A stretch of 64,000 nucleotides of DNA from Ruminococcus sp. (GTDB taxonomy: Bacteria; Bacillota; Clostridia; Oscillospirales; Ruminococcaceae), in contig JAIDUG010000056.1 of the NCBI GenBank assembly GCA_029060305.1, positions 1 to 64,000 on the forward strand. The letters are read 5' to 3'. Both the position numbers and the translations under genes were made by a program. Shown here in pieces: positions 51,867 to 60,171 of the stretch; position 1 is the first letter of the stretch, and each line of letters opens with the position of its first letter. The notes under the pieces were generated by a model. That model did no database searches. It saw only the letters and a program-made list of their open reading frames with translations, and had not been told where the DNA came from.

Positions 51867-51909
51867 AAAGGAGAATTTTTCACTCACGTGGAAAATTGTG
51901 AAAAAAATG
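51867..51909 (+). promoter_or_regulatory. Hairpin between ribosome binding site and ileS start
   Basis: AAAGGAG (51867-51873) is 33 nt from the ATG at 51907, too far for normal use. Between them lies an 8-bp perfect inverted repeat, TTTTTCAC (51876-51883) and GTGAAAAA (51898-51905). Folding would bring the Shine-Dalgarno close to the ATG. No T-box leader fits in the 57-nt divIVA-ileS spacer. Confidence 0.45.
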
Positions 51910-54678
51910 GCTTTAGATTATAATACTACCCTTAACTTACCTAAGACGGACTTTCCTATGCGTGGAAATCTGCCGAAAAGAGAACCTGCTACTATCGAAA
52001 AATGGGAGCAGGAAAGACTTTACTATAAGATGATTGAAAAGAATCAAGGTAAACCCTCGTATATTCTGCATGACGGTCCGCCCTATGCTAACGGTGAAAT
52101 TCATTTAGGTACTGCCCTTAATAAAACTCTCAAGGACTTTATCGTCAAATACAAGAATATGAGCGGATTCTGTTCGCCGTATGTTCCGGGTTGGGATACT
52201 CACGGACTGCCGATTGAACTCAAAGCTATGAAAGCAATAGGTGTTGAAAACGGTGCTATTCCTCCTGTTGAACTCAGAAAACATTGTCATGATTTTGCAA
52301 TGAAACACGTTGACAATCAGATGAGACAGTTTAAACGTCTCGGTACTATCGGCGATTACGATGACCCTTATCTTACTCTTAAACCGGAGTTTGAAGCACG
52401 TCAGATTGAAGTTTTCGGCGAAATGGCAAAAAGAGGTTATATGTATAAGGGACTTAAACCTGTCTACTGGTGTCCCGACTGCAACACCGCACTCGCAGAA
52501 GCAGAAATCGAGTATTCCAACGACCCTTGCCACTCTATATACGTGAAATTCAACGTTACAGACGACAAAGGTATTTTTACAGGAATGGGTCTTGACCTCT
52601 CGAAAATCTATTTCGTTATCTGGACTACTACCACATGGACTATTCCGGGTAACCTTGCTATCTGTCTTGGTCCTGAATATAACTATACTCTCGTTAAGTC
52701 AGGCGATGAATATTATGTAATGGCTGAAGAACTCGTCAGAAATACTATGGAAACGGCAGGAATTACGGAATACACAACGGACGGTATTTTCACAGGTGCT
52801 GAACTTGAGGGAATGAAAACTAAACACCCTCTTTATGACAGACTTTCACCTGTTATCGTCGGCGACCACGTAACACTTGAAAGCGGTACAGGTTGTGTAC
52901 ACACTGCCCCCGGATATGGTGTTGAGGACTTTGAAGTATGCAAGAAGTACGACGATATAGGAATTATCGTCTGCGTTGACTCAAAGGGCAGACAGACTGC
53001 TGAAGCAGGAGAGTTTGAGGGAATGGACACCGATACTGCTAACAAGGCTATTGCAAAGAAACTTGAAGAACTCAACGCTTTACTTGCTATTCAGAAAATC
53101 GTCCACCAGTATCCGCACTGCTGGAGATGTAACAGTCCTATTATTTATCGTGCTACTGAACAGTGGTTCTGTTCCGTGAACGGTTTCAGAGACGAGGCTA
53201 TAAAAGCTATTGAATCTGTAAAGTGGATTCCCGAATGGGGCGAGGACAGAATAAAAGGTATGGTGCGTGACCGTAGCGACTGGTGTATTTCACGTCAGAG
53301 AACATGGGGCGTGCCGATTCCGATTATCTACTGTAAAGATTGCGGAAAACCAATTATAAATGATACTACTATAAAAGCTATTTCAGACCTTTTCCGTGCA
53401 GATGGGTCAGATGCCTGGTGGACGAAAGACGTTAAAGAATTTATGCCCGACAGCGTAAAGTGCGAATGTGGTTGCGGAGAGTTCACAAAGGAATACGACA
53501 TTATGGACGTATGGTTTGATAGTGGTGTTTCGCACTCAGCAGTAATGGAACAGCATGAAGGTCTCACATGGCCTGCCGACCTCTATCTTGAGGGTGCTGA
53601 CCAGTACAGAGGTTGGTTTCAGTCGTCACTTCTCACGTCGGTAGTGTACAAAGGTTCTGCACCTTATAAAGCTGTATGTACTCATGGCTGGGTTGTTGAC
53701 GGACAGGGAAAGACAATGCACAAATCACTCGGAAACGGAATTGACCCCAGTGAAATAACCGACCAGTACGGAGCAGATATTCTCAGACTGTGGGTTGCAT
53801 CTTCCGACTACCATTCCGATATAAGAATTTCTAAACCGATTCTCAGTCAGCTTTCAGACGCTTACAAGAAAATCAGAAATACAGCAAGGTTCATTCTCGG
53901 AAACCTCGGAAACGGAAAAGGATTTAATCCTGATACCGACAGCGTTTCATATGATAAGTTTACAGAGCTTGACAAGTGGGCAATGATGCGTCTTGACACA
54001 CTTATTGACAAGGTAAAAGAGGGCTATGATGCTTTTGATTTCCATATTGCTTTCCACGCTATTCATAATTTCTGCGTTATCGATATGTCAAATTTCTATC
54101 TTGATATCATAAAGGACAGACTTTACTGCGAAAAGGAAGATTCCGAACTCCGTCGTTCAGCACAGACAGCTATGTATAAAATTCTGAGTGCTGTTGCAAG
54201 ACTTTCCGCACCTATCATCTCTTTCACTGCTGAGGAAATATGGGGCTTTATGCCACATTCTTCAGAGGACGATACACAAAGCGTTTTCCTCAATCAGATG
54301 CCCGAAAAGTCAGGTATTGATTTCAGTGCGGAATTTGTCGAAAAATGGAATTTCATATATTCAGTACGTGAGGCAGTAAACAAGGTTTTGGAAGATGCAA
54401 GAAACGCAAAGACTATCGGAAAATCCCTTGAGGCAGAAATTGTTGTACACGCTTCCACAGAGGATTATGAAAAGTATAATTCACTTGCCGGACAGCTTTC
54501 GGAAATACTCATTGTATCAGGCGTTACTGTTGAAAATTCAGACAGCGAAACAAGTTTTGAAGTTGTAAAGGCTCAGGGCGAAAAGTGTGAGCGTTGCTGG
54601 TGTTATTCAAAGTACGTAGGCACTAACCACGAACACCCCACACTTTGTAAGAGATGTGTAATTGCTGTTGAAGTATAA
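51907..54678 (+). CDS. ileS: Isoleucyl-tRNA synthetase with altered HIGH and KMSKS motifs
   Basis: 923 aa, complete. Class I core with TLNLPKTDFPMRGNLPKREP at the start, a CP1 editing domain (TTTTWTIPGNLA and GTGCVHTAPGYG), and a C-terminal zinc-type Cys cluster (CERCW, CKRC). The HIGH motif reads HLGT (66-69), with Thr for the last His, and KMSKS reads TMHKS (603-607). Everything else is intact, so it is probably active, perhaps as a clade-specific variant. ATG at 51907; a GTG at 51898 would add 3 residues. Confidence 0.93.
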   Translation: MALDYNTTLNLPKTDFPMRGNLPKREPATIEKWEQERLYYKMIEKNQGKPSYILHDGPPYANGEIHLGTALNKTLKDFIVKYKNMSGFCSPYVPGWDTHGLPIELKAMKAIGVENGAIPPVELRKHCHDFAMKHVDNQMRQFKRLGTIGDYDDPYLTLKPEFEARQIEVFGEMAKRGYMYKGLKPVYWCPDCNTALAEAEIEYSNDPCHSIYVKFNVTDDKGIFTGMGLDLSKIYFVIWTTTTWTIPGNLAICLGPEYNYTLVKSGDEYYVMAEELVRNTMETAGITEYTTDGIFTGAELEGMKTKHPLYDRLSPVIVGDHVTLESGTGCVHTAPGYGVEDFEVCKKYDDIGIIVCVDSKGRQTAEAGEFEGMDTDTANKAIAKKLEELNALLAIQKIVHQYPHCWRCNSPIIYRATEQWFCSVNGFRDEAIKAIESVKWIPEWGEDRIKGMVRDRSDWCISRQRTWGVPIPIIYCKDCGKPIINDTTIKAISDLFRADGSDAWWTKDVKEFMPDSVKCECGCGEFTKEYDIMDVWFDSGVSHSAVMEQHEGLTWPADLYLEGADQYRGWFQSSLLTSVVYKGSAPYKAVCTHGWVVDGQGKTMHKSLGNGIDPSEITDQYGADILRLWVASSDYHSDIRISKPILSQLSDAYKKIRNTARFILGNLGNGKGFNPDTDSVSYDKFTELDKWAMMRLDTLIDKVKEGYDAFDFHIAFHAIHNFCVIDMSNFYLDIIKDRLYCEKEDSELRRSAQTAMYKILSAVARLSAPIISFTAEEIWGFMPHSSEDDTQSVFLNQMPEKSGIDFSAEFVEKWNFIYSVREAVNKVLEDARNAKTIGKSLEAEIVVHASTEDYEKYNSLAGQLSEILIVSGVTVENSDSETSFEVVKAQGEKCERCWCYSKYVGTNHEHPTLCKRCVIAVEV

Positions 54679-54692
54679 TTAATTAATCATAT

Positions 54693-54718
54693 TGCCTGCT
54701 GTCTTAAACCGGCAGGCA
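54693..54718 (+). terminator. Hairpin in the ileS-lspA gap, weak terminator
   Basis: 7-bp stem TGCCTGC/GCAGGCA (54693-54699 with 54712-54718). Only a short T-stretch follows, so it may be a partial terminator or an mRNA-stability hairpin. Confidence 0.4.
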
Positions 54719-54740
54719 GTATTTGTTGAAAGGAAAAATA

Positions 54741-55238
54741 ATGGCTGTTTTTCTTGTTATAATGATTGGAGTGCTTGTTGTGGCAGACCAGCTTGTCAAA
54801 AACTGGGCTGTTGATGTACTTCAGCCGGTCGGAAGTATGGATTTCATACGTTTCGGCAATTTAAAAATATTCGACCTTACGTACCTCGAAAACAGAGGAG
54901 CTATTTTCGGCAGTATGGCAGGGCAGAGATGGTTTTTAGTCGGATTTACTTCACTTGTTATCATTGCTGGAATCGTCTTTATGTTTGCAACTCTTAAACA
55001 TTCCCGATTTCTTAGTGTAGCCGTCGGACTTTTTGTAGCCGGAGGTATCGGAAACCTTATAGACCGTATACGTCTTGGATATGTTGTTGATATGTTTGAA
55101 GTAAAACTTTTTGATTTCGCAATATTCAACGTTGCGGATATATGCGTAACTGTTGCTTTTTTACTGCTTGTGATTTACGGAATATTCATAGACCCGAAAA
55201 TCGAAAAAGCTAAACAGGAGGCAGAAAAAAATGTCTGA
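54741..55238 (+). CDS. lspA: Lipoprotein signal peptidase
   Basis: 165 aa with four membrane segments. The catalytic Asp pair is in GNLIDR and FNVAD, and the N-terminal DQLVKNWA motif is present. It processes lipoproteins such as those at 2575, 42703 and 60172. ATG at 54741 with AAAGGA upstream; a longer TTG reading at 54723 is not supported. Overlaps rluD by 8 nt. Confidence 0.95.
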   Translation: MAVFLVIMIGVLVVADQLVKNWAVDVLQPVGSMDFIRFGNLKIFDLTYLENRGAIFGSMAGQRWFLVGFTSLVIIAGIVFMFATLKHSRFLSVAVGLFVAGGIGNLIDRIRLGYVVDMFEVKLFDFAIFNVADICVTVAFLLLVIYGIFIDPKIEKAKQEAEKNV

Positions 55239-56139
55239 ACACATTGAAATTGTCTCCGAAAACTCCGGAATAAGAATTGACAAATATGTTTCTGAAAATA
55301 CTGAACTTACACGTTCAGCGGTACAGGGACTTCTTGAAAAAAACGGAATCCTTGTAAATGGTGTTGCAGTAAGCAAGAATTACAAGCTGAAAACTGGTGA
55401 CTGTATAGCCGTTGAAATTCCCGAACCTCAGTGTATGGACACTGTACCGGAAAATATTCCGCTTGATATAGTCTATGAGGACGGCGACCTGCTTGTTGTG
55501 AATAAGCCGAAAGGAATGGTTGTACACCCTGCACACGGAAATTATAACGGTACTCTTGTAAATGCCTTGTTGTATCATTGTGGCGAAAGTCTTTCAGGTA
55601 TCAACGGTGTAATCCGTCCGGGGATTGTACACAGAATTGACAAAAACACAAGCGGACTTCTTATTGTTGCAAAAAACGACAGGTCGCATCTTCACCTTGC
55701 GGAACAGATTAAAGAACACAGTTTCACAAGGGAGTACGAGGCAGTGGCGACAGGGTATTTCAGAGATACTTTCGGAACGATTGACGCACCTATAGGACGG
55801 CATAAGGTTGACCGCAAAAAAATGTGCGTTACAACGGAAAATTCCCGAAATGCAATAACACATTATTCCGTAATAAAACAGTACGGTGGTTTTGCACACG
55901 TTAAACTCAGACTTGAAACCGGTCGTACTCATCAGATAAGAGTGCATTTAGCATATATCGGACACGCTATATTAGGTGACGACGTTTACGGAAAACCTTA
56001 TAAAAATCTTGACGGTCAGTGTTTGCACGCACGTAAAATAGGATTTATTCACCCTGCAACAAATGAATATATGGAGTTTACAAGCGAGTTGCCGGAGTAT
56101 TTCCGAAAAGTCCTTGACAAACTTGAAAAAATGAGGTGA
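55231..56139 (+). CDS. RluD-type 23S rRNA pseudouridine synthase
   Basis: 302 aa. N-terminal S4 domain (about 13-75), then PseudoU_synth_2 with the catalytic Asp in HRIDKNTSGL and the GRTHQIRVHLAYIGH segment. The exact uridine target is not clear from sequence; lspA-rluD adjacency is typical. Confidence 0.92.
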   Translation: MSEHIEIVSENSGIRIDKYVSENTELTRSAVQGLLEKNGILVNGVAVSKNYKLKTGDCIAVEIPEPQCMDTVPENIPLDIVYEDGDLLVVNKPKGMVVHPAHGNYNGTLVNALLYHCGESLSGINGVIRPGIVHRIDKNTSGLLIVAKNDRSHLHLAEQIKEHSFTREYEAVATGYFRDTFGTIDAPIGRHKVDRKKMCVTTENSRNAITHYSVIKQYGGFAHVKLRLETGRTHQIRVHLAYIGHAILGDDVYGKPYKNLDGQCLHARKIGFIHPATNEYMEFTSELPEYFRKVLDKLEKMR

Positions 56140-56144
56140 AATTT

Positions 56145-56969
56145 TTGTTTGAAGATATATCAAAAGTTGTTATTATGAGCGATATGGACGGTACACTTCT
56201 TACTTCTGATAAGAAAATGACTACAAAAGACCGTCAGGCTATTGACAGATTTATTTCACTGGGAGGAAAATTCACGGTTTCGACGGGACGTACTCTTGAA
56301 GCGTTTGAACAATACAGAAAAATGCTTGATTTGAGAATACCGGTAGTTATGTATAATGGCGGAATTATTTACGATTATTCCACACATAAAGTAATGTATG
56401 CCGAATATCTTCCCGACGGTGTACGTGAAATAACTGCTGAAATTCTTGCAGAAATGCCGGAATCCGGTGGCGAAGTTCTGAAACTTGACAGGACTTATGT
56501 TTTCCGCAACAACTATTATCAGAAACTTCACACTACATTGTGCGGAATATCTCCGGAATATGCTGAACTGTCAGAAATCCCTGACGGTGAATGGCTGAAA
56601 GTATTGTTTGCAATGTCGCCTGAAGAAATACCTGTTATGGAAGATATTATTTCCCGAAAAAACTATACTACTGTTGACTTTGTGAAATCTTCCGGAATTT
56701 TTATTGAAATGCTACCTCATAATATCAGTAAAGGCTCTGCACTTGAAGAGTACAGAAAACTTGACGGAATGAATGACTGTACATTCGTTGCGATAGGTGA
56801 TTTTGACAATGACATTGAAATGATACAGTCGGCGGATTTGGGAGTATGTCCTGCAAATGCAGAAGATTCTGTAAAAAATGTTTCCGGACTTGTTCTTCAT
56901 AATACTTGTGACAACGGTGCGGTTGCGGAACTTATTGAATATATAATCAGAAAATTTAATGCTGTATAA
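56145..56969 (+). CDS. HAD-superfamily (Cof-type) hydrolase
   Basis: 274 aa. DMDGTLL (motif I), STGR (motif II), the type IIB cap domain, and GDFDNDIEMI (motif IV). It is a small-molecule phosphatase of unknown substrate. The likely start is TTG at 56145, 8 nt after GAGG; the GTG at 56136 lies inside that site and overlaps the rluD stop. A small AACGGT/ACCGTT hairpin (56968-56983) follows. Confidence 0.88.
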   Translation: MFEDISKVVIMSDMDGTLLTSDKKMTTKDRQAIDRFISLGGKFTVSTGRTLEAFEQYRKMLDLRIPVVMYNGGIIYDYSTHKVMYAEYLPDGVREITAEILAEMPESGGEVLKLDRTYVFRNNYYQKLHTTLCGISPEYAELSEIPDGEWLKVLFAMSPEEIPVMEDIISRKNYTTVDFVKSSGIFIEMLPHNISKGSALEEYRKLDGMNDCTFVAIGDFDNDIEMIQSADLGVCPANAEDSVKNVSGLVLHNTCDNGAVAELIEYIIRKFNAV

Positions 56970-57012
56970 CGGTAAAAACCGTTTAAAATAAAAAATCGTA
57001 TGGAGGTTGTTT

Positions 57013-57852
57013 ATGGACGCATCTATTAAAAAAGATTTGCAGAAAAAATCCTGCAAAGTAAGAATGGGCGTTATCGAAGGTACTTATAACGCCAAGTCGG
57101 GACACCCTGGTGGTTCGCTTTCAATCAGCGATACCCTCACTTATCTCTACTACAATAAAATGAACGTTGATCCGAAAAATCCCGAAGACCCCGACCGTGA
57201 CAGACTTGTACTTTCAAAGGGACATACTGCTCCGGCACTGTATGCTGTTCTTGCACAGAAAGGGTATTTTCCGGAAGACGAAATAAAGAAACTCCGTCAT
57301 ATCGGTGCAATGTTGCAGGGACACCCTTGTATAAATACAGTTGGTGTTGATATGTCAAGCGGTTCACTCGGTCAGGGAATTTCCACAGCTTGCGGAATGG
57401 CTCTTGCAGGAAAACTGGACAACAAGTCATATAAAGTTTATGCAATTCTCGGTGACGGTGAAATTGAAGAGGGTCAGGTATGGGAAGCGGCAATGTTTGC
57501 GGCACACTATAAACTCGGAAATCTCGTTGCAATAGTTGACAATAACGGCTTGCAGATTGACGGTGCTATAACTGAGGTATGTTCTCCTGAACCTATTACA
57601 GATAAATTCGAGGCTTTCGGCTGGTATGTAATCACTATGGACGGTCACGATTTTGACGATATAGACCGTGCGTTTGCAGAAGCTGAAACAGTTAATGATA
57701 AACCTGTTGCAATTATTCAGAAGTCAGTCAAGGGAAAAGGAGTTTCATTTATGGAAAATCAGGTCGGCTGGCACGGTACTGCTCCTAACAAGGAACAGTA
57801 TGAGCAGGCTATGTCTGAACTCAACGCACAGTTAAAGGAATTGGAGGGCTGA
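57013..57852 (+). CDS. Transketolase, N-terminal subunit
   Basis: 279 aa. Thiamine-diphosphate-binding half: SGHPGGSLS, KGHTAPALYAVL, GSLGQGIS and the GDGEIEEGQVWEA motif with NNGLQIDG. The C-terminal half is the next gene, 4 bp away, so this is the split, two-subunit transketolase common in Clostridia and Archaea. It shuttles two-carbon units in the pentose phosphate pathway. ATG at 57013 after GGAGG. Confidence 0.93.
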   Translation: MDASIKKDLQKKSCKVRMGVIEGTYNAKSGHPGGSLSISDTLTYLYYNKMNVDPKNPEDPDRDRLVLSKGHTAPALYAVLAQKGYFPEDEIKKLRHIGAMLQGHPCINTVGVDMSSGSLGQGISTACGMALAGKLDNKSYKVYAILGDGEIEEGQVWEAAMFAAHYKLGNLVAIVDNNGLQIDGAITEVCSPEPITDKFEAFGWYVITMDGHDFDDIDRAFAEAETVNDKPVAIIQKSVKGKGVSFMENQVGWHGTAPNKEQYEQAMSELNAQLKELEG

Positions 57853-57856
57853 TATT

Positions 57857-58804
57857 ATGGCAGATGTGATTAAAAAGGCTACCAGAGAAAGTTACGGCGA
57901 AACTCTCAGGGATTTGGCAGAGGAATATGAGAATCTTGTTGTTTTGGATGCAGACCTTGCAGCCGCTACTAAAACCGGTATTTTTAAAAAAGCATATCCG
58001 GAAAGATTTTTCGACTGCGGTATCGCAGAAGCGAATATGATGGGTGTTGCTGCCGGACTTGCATCTTGCGGAAAAATCCCCTTTGCAAGTACTTTTGCTA
58101 TGTTTGCTGCCGGACGTGCTTATGAAATTGTAAGAAATTCAATCGGCTATCCGCACCTTAACGTTAAAATCGGTGCTACACACGCAGGAATTTCGGTAGG
58201 CGAGGACGGTGCAACTCACCAGTGCAATGAAGATATTGCCCTCATGCGTACTATCCCCGGAATGACCATCATAAATCCTTGTGACGACGTTGAAGCAAGG
58301 TCTGCTGTAAGATGTGCAATTGAGTTTAACGGACCTGTTTATATGCGTTTCGGACGACTTGCAGTGCCGGTAATCAATGACAGGGAAACATATAAATTTG
58401 AACTCGGTAAAGGCGTTGTCATGAAAGACGGAAGTGACATAACTATTATTGCGACTGGTCTTATGGTAAATGAAGCTCTTGAAGCGTCCAAAGTCCTTGA
58501 AACTGAGGGCATTTCCGCAAGAGTTGTAAATATCCACACAATCAAGCCTCTTGACAAGGAGTTAATATGCAGATGTGCAAAGGAAACCGGAGTTATAGTT
58601 ACTGCTGAAGAACACAGCGTTATCGGTGGACTTGGTTCAGCGGTTGCAGAAGCAGTCACTGAATGTTGTCCCGTACCTGTTGTAAAAATCGGCGTGAATG
58701 ATGTTTACGGATATTCAGGACCTGCCGTTGACTTGTTAAAGGATTTCGGACTTTCTGCTGAAAACATTGTAAAGACAACCAAAGAGGCTTTAAAACTCAA
58801 GTAA
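57857..58804 (+). CDS. Transketolase, C-terminal subunit
   Basis: 315 aa. Pyrimidine-binding half with LDADLAAATKT, FDCGIAEANMMGVAAGLA, FASTFAMFAAGR and the transketolase_C domain. It partners with the preceding gene product. Followed by a strong terminator. Confidence 0.93.
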   Translation: MADVIKKATRESYGETLRDLAEEYENLVVLDADLAAATKTGIFKKAYPERFFDCGIAEANMMGVAAGLASCGKIPFASTFAMFAAGRAYEIVRNSIGYPHLNVKIGATHAGISVGEDGATHQCNEDIALMRTIPGMTIINPCDDVEARSAVRCAIEFNGPVYMRFGRLAVPVINDRETYKFELGKGVVMKDGSDITIIATGLMVNEALEASKVLETEGISARVVNIHTIKPLDKELICRCAKETGVIVTAEEHSVIGGLGSAVAEAVTECCPVPVVKIGVNDVYGYSGPAVDLLKDFGLSAENIVKTTKEALKLK

Positions 58805-58861
58805 TCATATACAGACAATATTTTAATTATACGTCCGTATTGATTTGGTGAATAAAATAAA

Positions 58862-58894
58862 ACGGACTTGCTTTTTGTAGCAGGTCTGTTTTTT
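58862..58894 (+). terminator. Rho-independent terminator after transketolase
   Basis: 10-bp stem with two or three G-U pairs (58862-58871 with 58880-58889), followed by six T. Confidence 0.85.
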
Positions 58895-58924
58895 GTAAGA
58901 AAAGTGAAAAATGCTTTAAAATAC

Positions 58925-58953
58925 TTTACATTGCCGGAAATTTGTGTTATAAT
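58925..58953 (+). promoter_or_regulatory. Promoter of the VanY-like gene
   Basis: TTTACA (58925-58930), 17-bp spacer, TATAAT (58948-58953), 33 bp before the start codon. Confidence 0.75.
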
Positions 58954-58986
58954 TTTTTTATTACAGAAAAAGGAGAAAAAATTTTT

Positions 58987-60102
58987 ATGAACAAAGGAAG
59001 TCAACGCCGGAAAAAAAGAAAATACAGAGTGCGTTATGACAGGGTATTGTCAGTATTGCTTGCACTGATAGTTATGATTGTAGTGATAACTTCGTGCGTA
59101 AAAGGAATACTGAAAAAAGACGATTCACCGCCTGACGATGTGAATGTTTCTGTTAATGACAGCTCTGATTCAGATTCAGAAAATCAGGAAATTCCGCCTG
59201 AGACTGAACCAATTCCGACAACTACGGAGCAGGTTACCACGGCTGAAACGACGACGACAACAACTACTACCACACAGACAACGACTACTACAACGACAAC
59301 TACAACTACTACCACCACACAAAAAGAATCTTTGCCGGAAGGTTATACTAAAATTCCTGTTGACAACGAAAGCATATACAGCGGTAATCTTGTTAATGTA
59401 AGTGTTAATTATATTTACCATTTTCCTGAAGAAGATACAAATATTGTAACCCTTTACGACCATATAAAAACAGAATATTACAATGTAAGCGACTTTGAAG
59501 TAAAACTTGACGAGGAAGTTATTGAACATCTCAACGACCTTATGCAGAATTTTGCAGAAACGAAAAACAATACAGACATATTTATAATCGGCGGATACCG
59601 TTCAGCAGATGACCAGAATCAGCGTTACAACAACGGTATATCGGGAGTTTCCGGAGGATTTTCGGACTATCACACCGGAAGAAGTTTTGATATGGGTATT
59701 TTCCCACAGGACGGCTCAAGCTCCGGTTACTATTCACCTACAGGCGTTTATTCGTGGATTGATGAACATGCCGCCGACTATGGTTTTGTAGTACGTTTCC
59801 CAGAGGGTAAGGAAAGTTATACAAATGAACGTGCAAGGACGCAGACTTACCGTTATGTAGGTGTTCCTCATTCCACTTTTATGAAACAGAATAACCTTTG
59901 TCTTGAAGAGTATATTGAGAATATCAAATCATATACTATCAACAAACCGCTTCAGATTTCTTCAGGTAAAAATCTTTATAAGGTTTATTACGTCGGAGCT
60001 GATGAAAGCGGTACAACCGACATTGGTATTCCGCTTGATGAGGATTACGAGATTTCCGGTAACAATGATGACGGTTTTATAGTAACCGTCAAAGTCAACT
60101 GA
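58987..60102 (+). CDS. Membrane-anchored VanY-like protein with degenerate active site
   Basis: 371 aa. Basic cytoplasmic start, one membrane segment (about 19-40), acidic Ser/Asp spacer, a nearly pure Thr linker (about 83-116), then an M15/VanY-like domain. The GGYRSADDQ motif is kept, but SxHxxGxAxD reads SDYHTGRSFD (226-235), with Tyr in the zinc-ligand place and His shifted by one, and the EPWH position reads RTQT (284-287), so the general-base Glu and third ligand His are missing. The gene at 217 has the canonical residues. It may bind peptidoglycan without cutting, or use another His (H295). ATG at 58987 after AAGGAG; a longer reading is unsupported. Confidence 0.78.
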   Translation: MNKGSQRRKKRKYRVRYDRVLSVLLALIVMIVVITSCVKGILKKDDSPPDDVNVSVNDSSDSDSENQEIPPETEPIPTTTEQVTTAETTTTTTTTTQTTTTTTTTTTTTTTQKESLPEGYTKIPVDNESIYSGNLVNVSVNYIYHFPEEDTNIVTLYDHIKTEYYNVSDFEVKLDEEVIEHLNDLMQNFAETKNNTDIFIIGGYRSADDQNQRYNNGISGVSGGFSDYHTGRSFDMGIFPQDGSSSGYYSPTGVYSWIDEHAADYGFVVRFPEGKESYTNERARTQTYRYVGVPHSTFMKQNNLCLEEYIENIKSYTINKPLQISSGKNLYKVYYVGADESGTTDIGIPLDEDYEISGNNDDGFIVTVKVN

Positions 60103-60110
60103 TATACAAG

Positions 60111-60143
60111 AGAGCCGGAGGAAATTTTCCTCAGGCTCTTTTC
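60111..60143 (+). terminator. Rho-independent terminator of the VanY-like gene
   Basis: Stem AGAGCC/GGCTCT (60111-60116 with 60134-60139) extended by inner GAGG/CCTC pairing, followed by TTTT. Confidence 0.75.
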
Positions 60144-60171
60144 TGAGATAATAACAGGAATGGAGTTAAAT

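Noticed and set aside
51850..51906. T-box riboswitch before ileS
   Set aside because: The 57-nt spacer is far too short for a T-box, and no T-box sequence is present.
54680..54740. tRNA-like hairpin between ileS and lspA
   Set aside because: Only one stem forms; there are no D, anticodon and T arms. No tRNA gene was found elsewhere in the window either.
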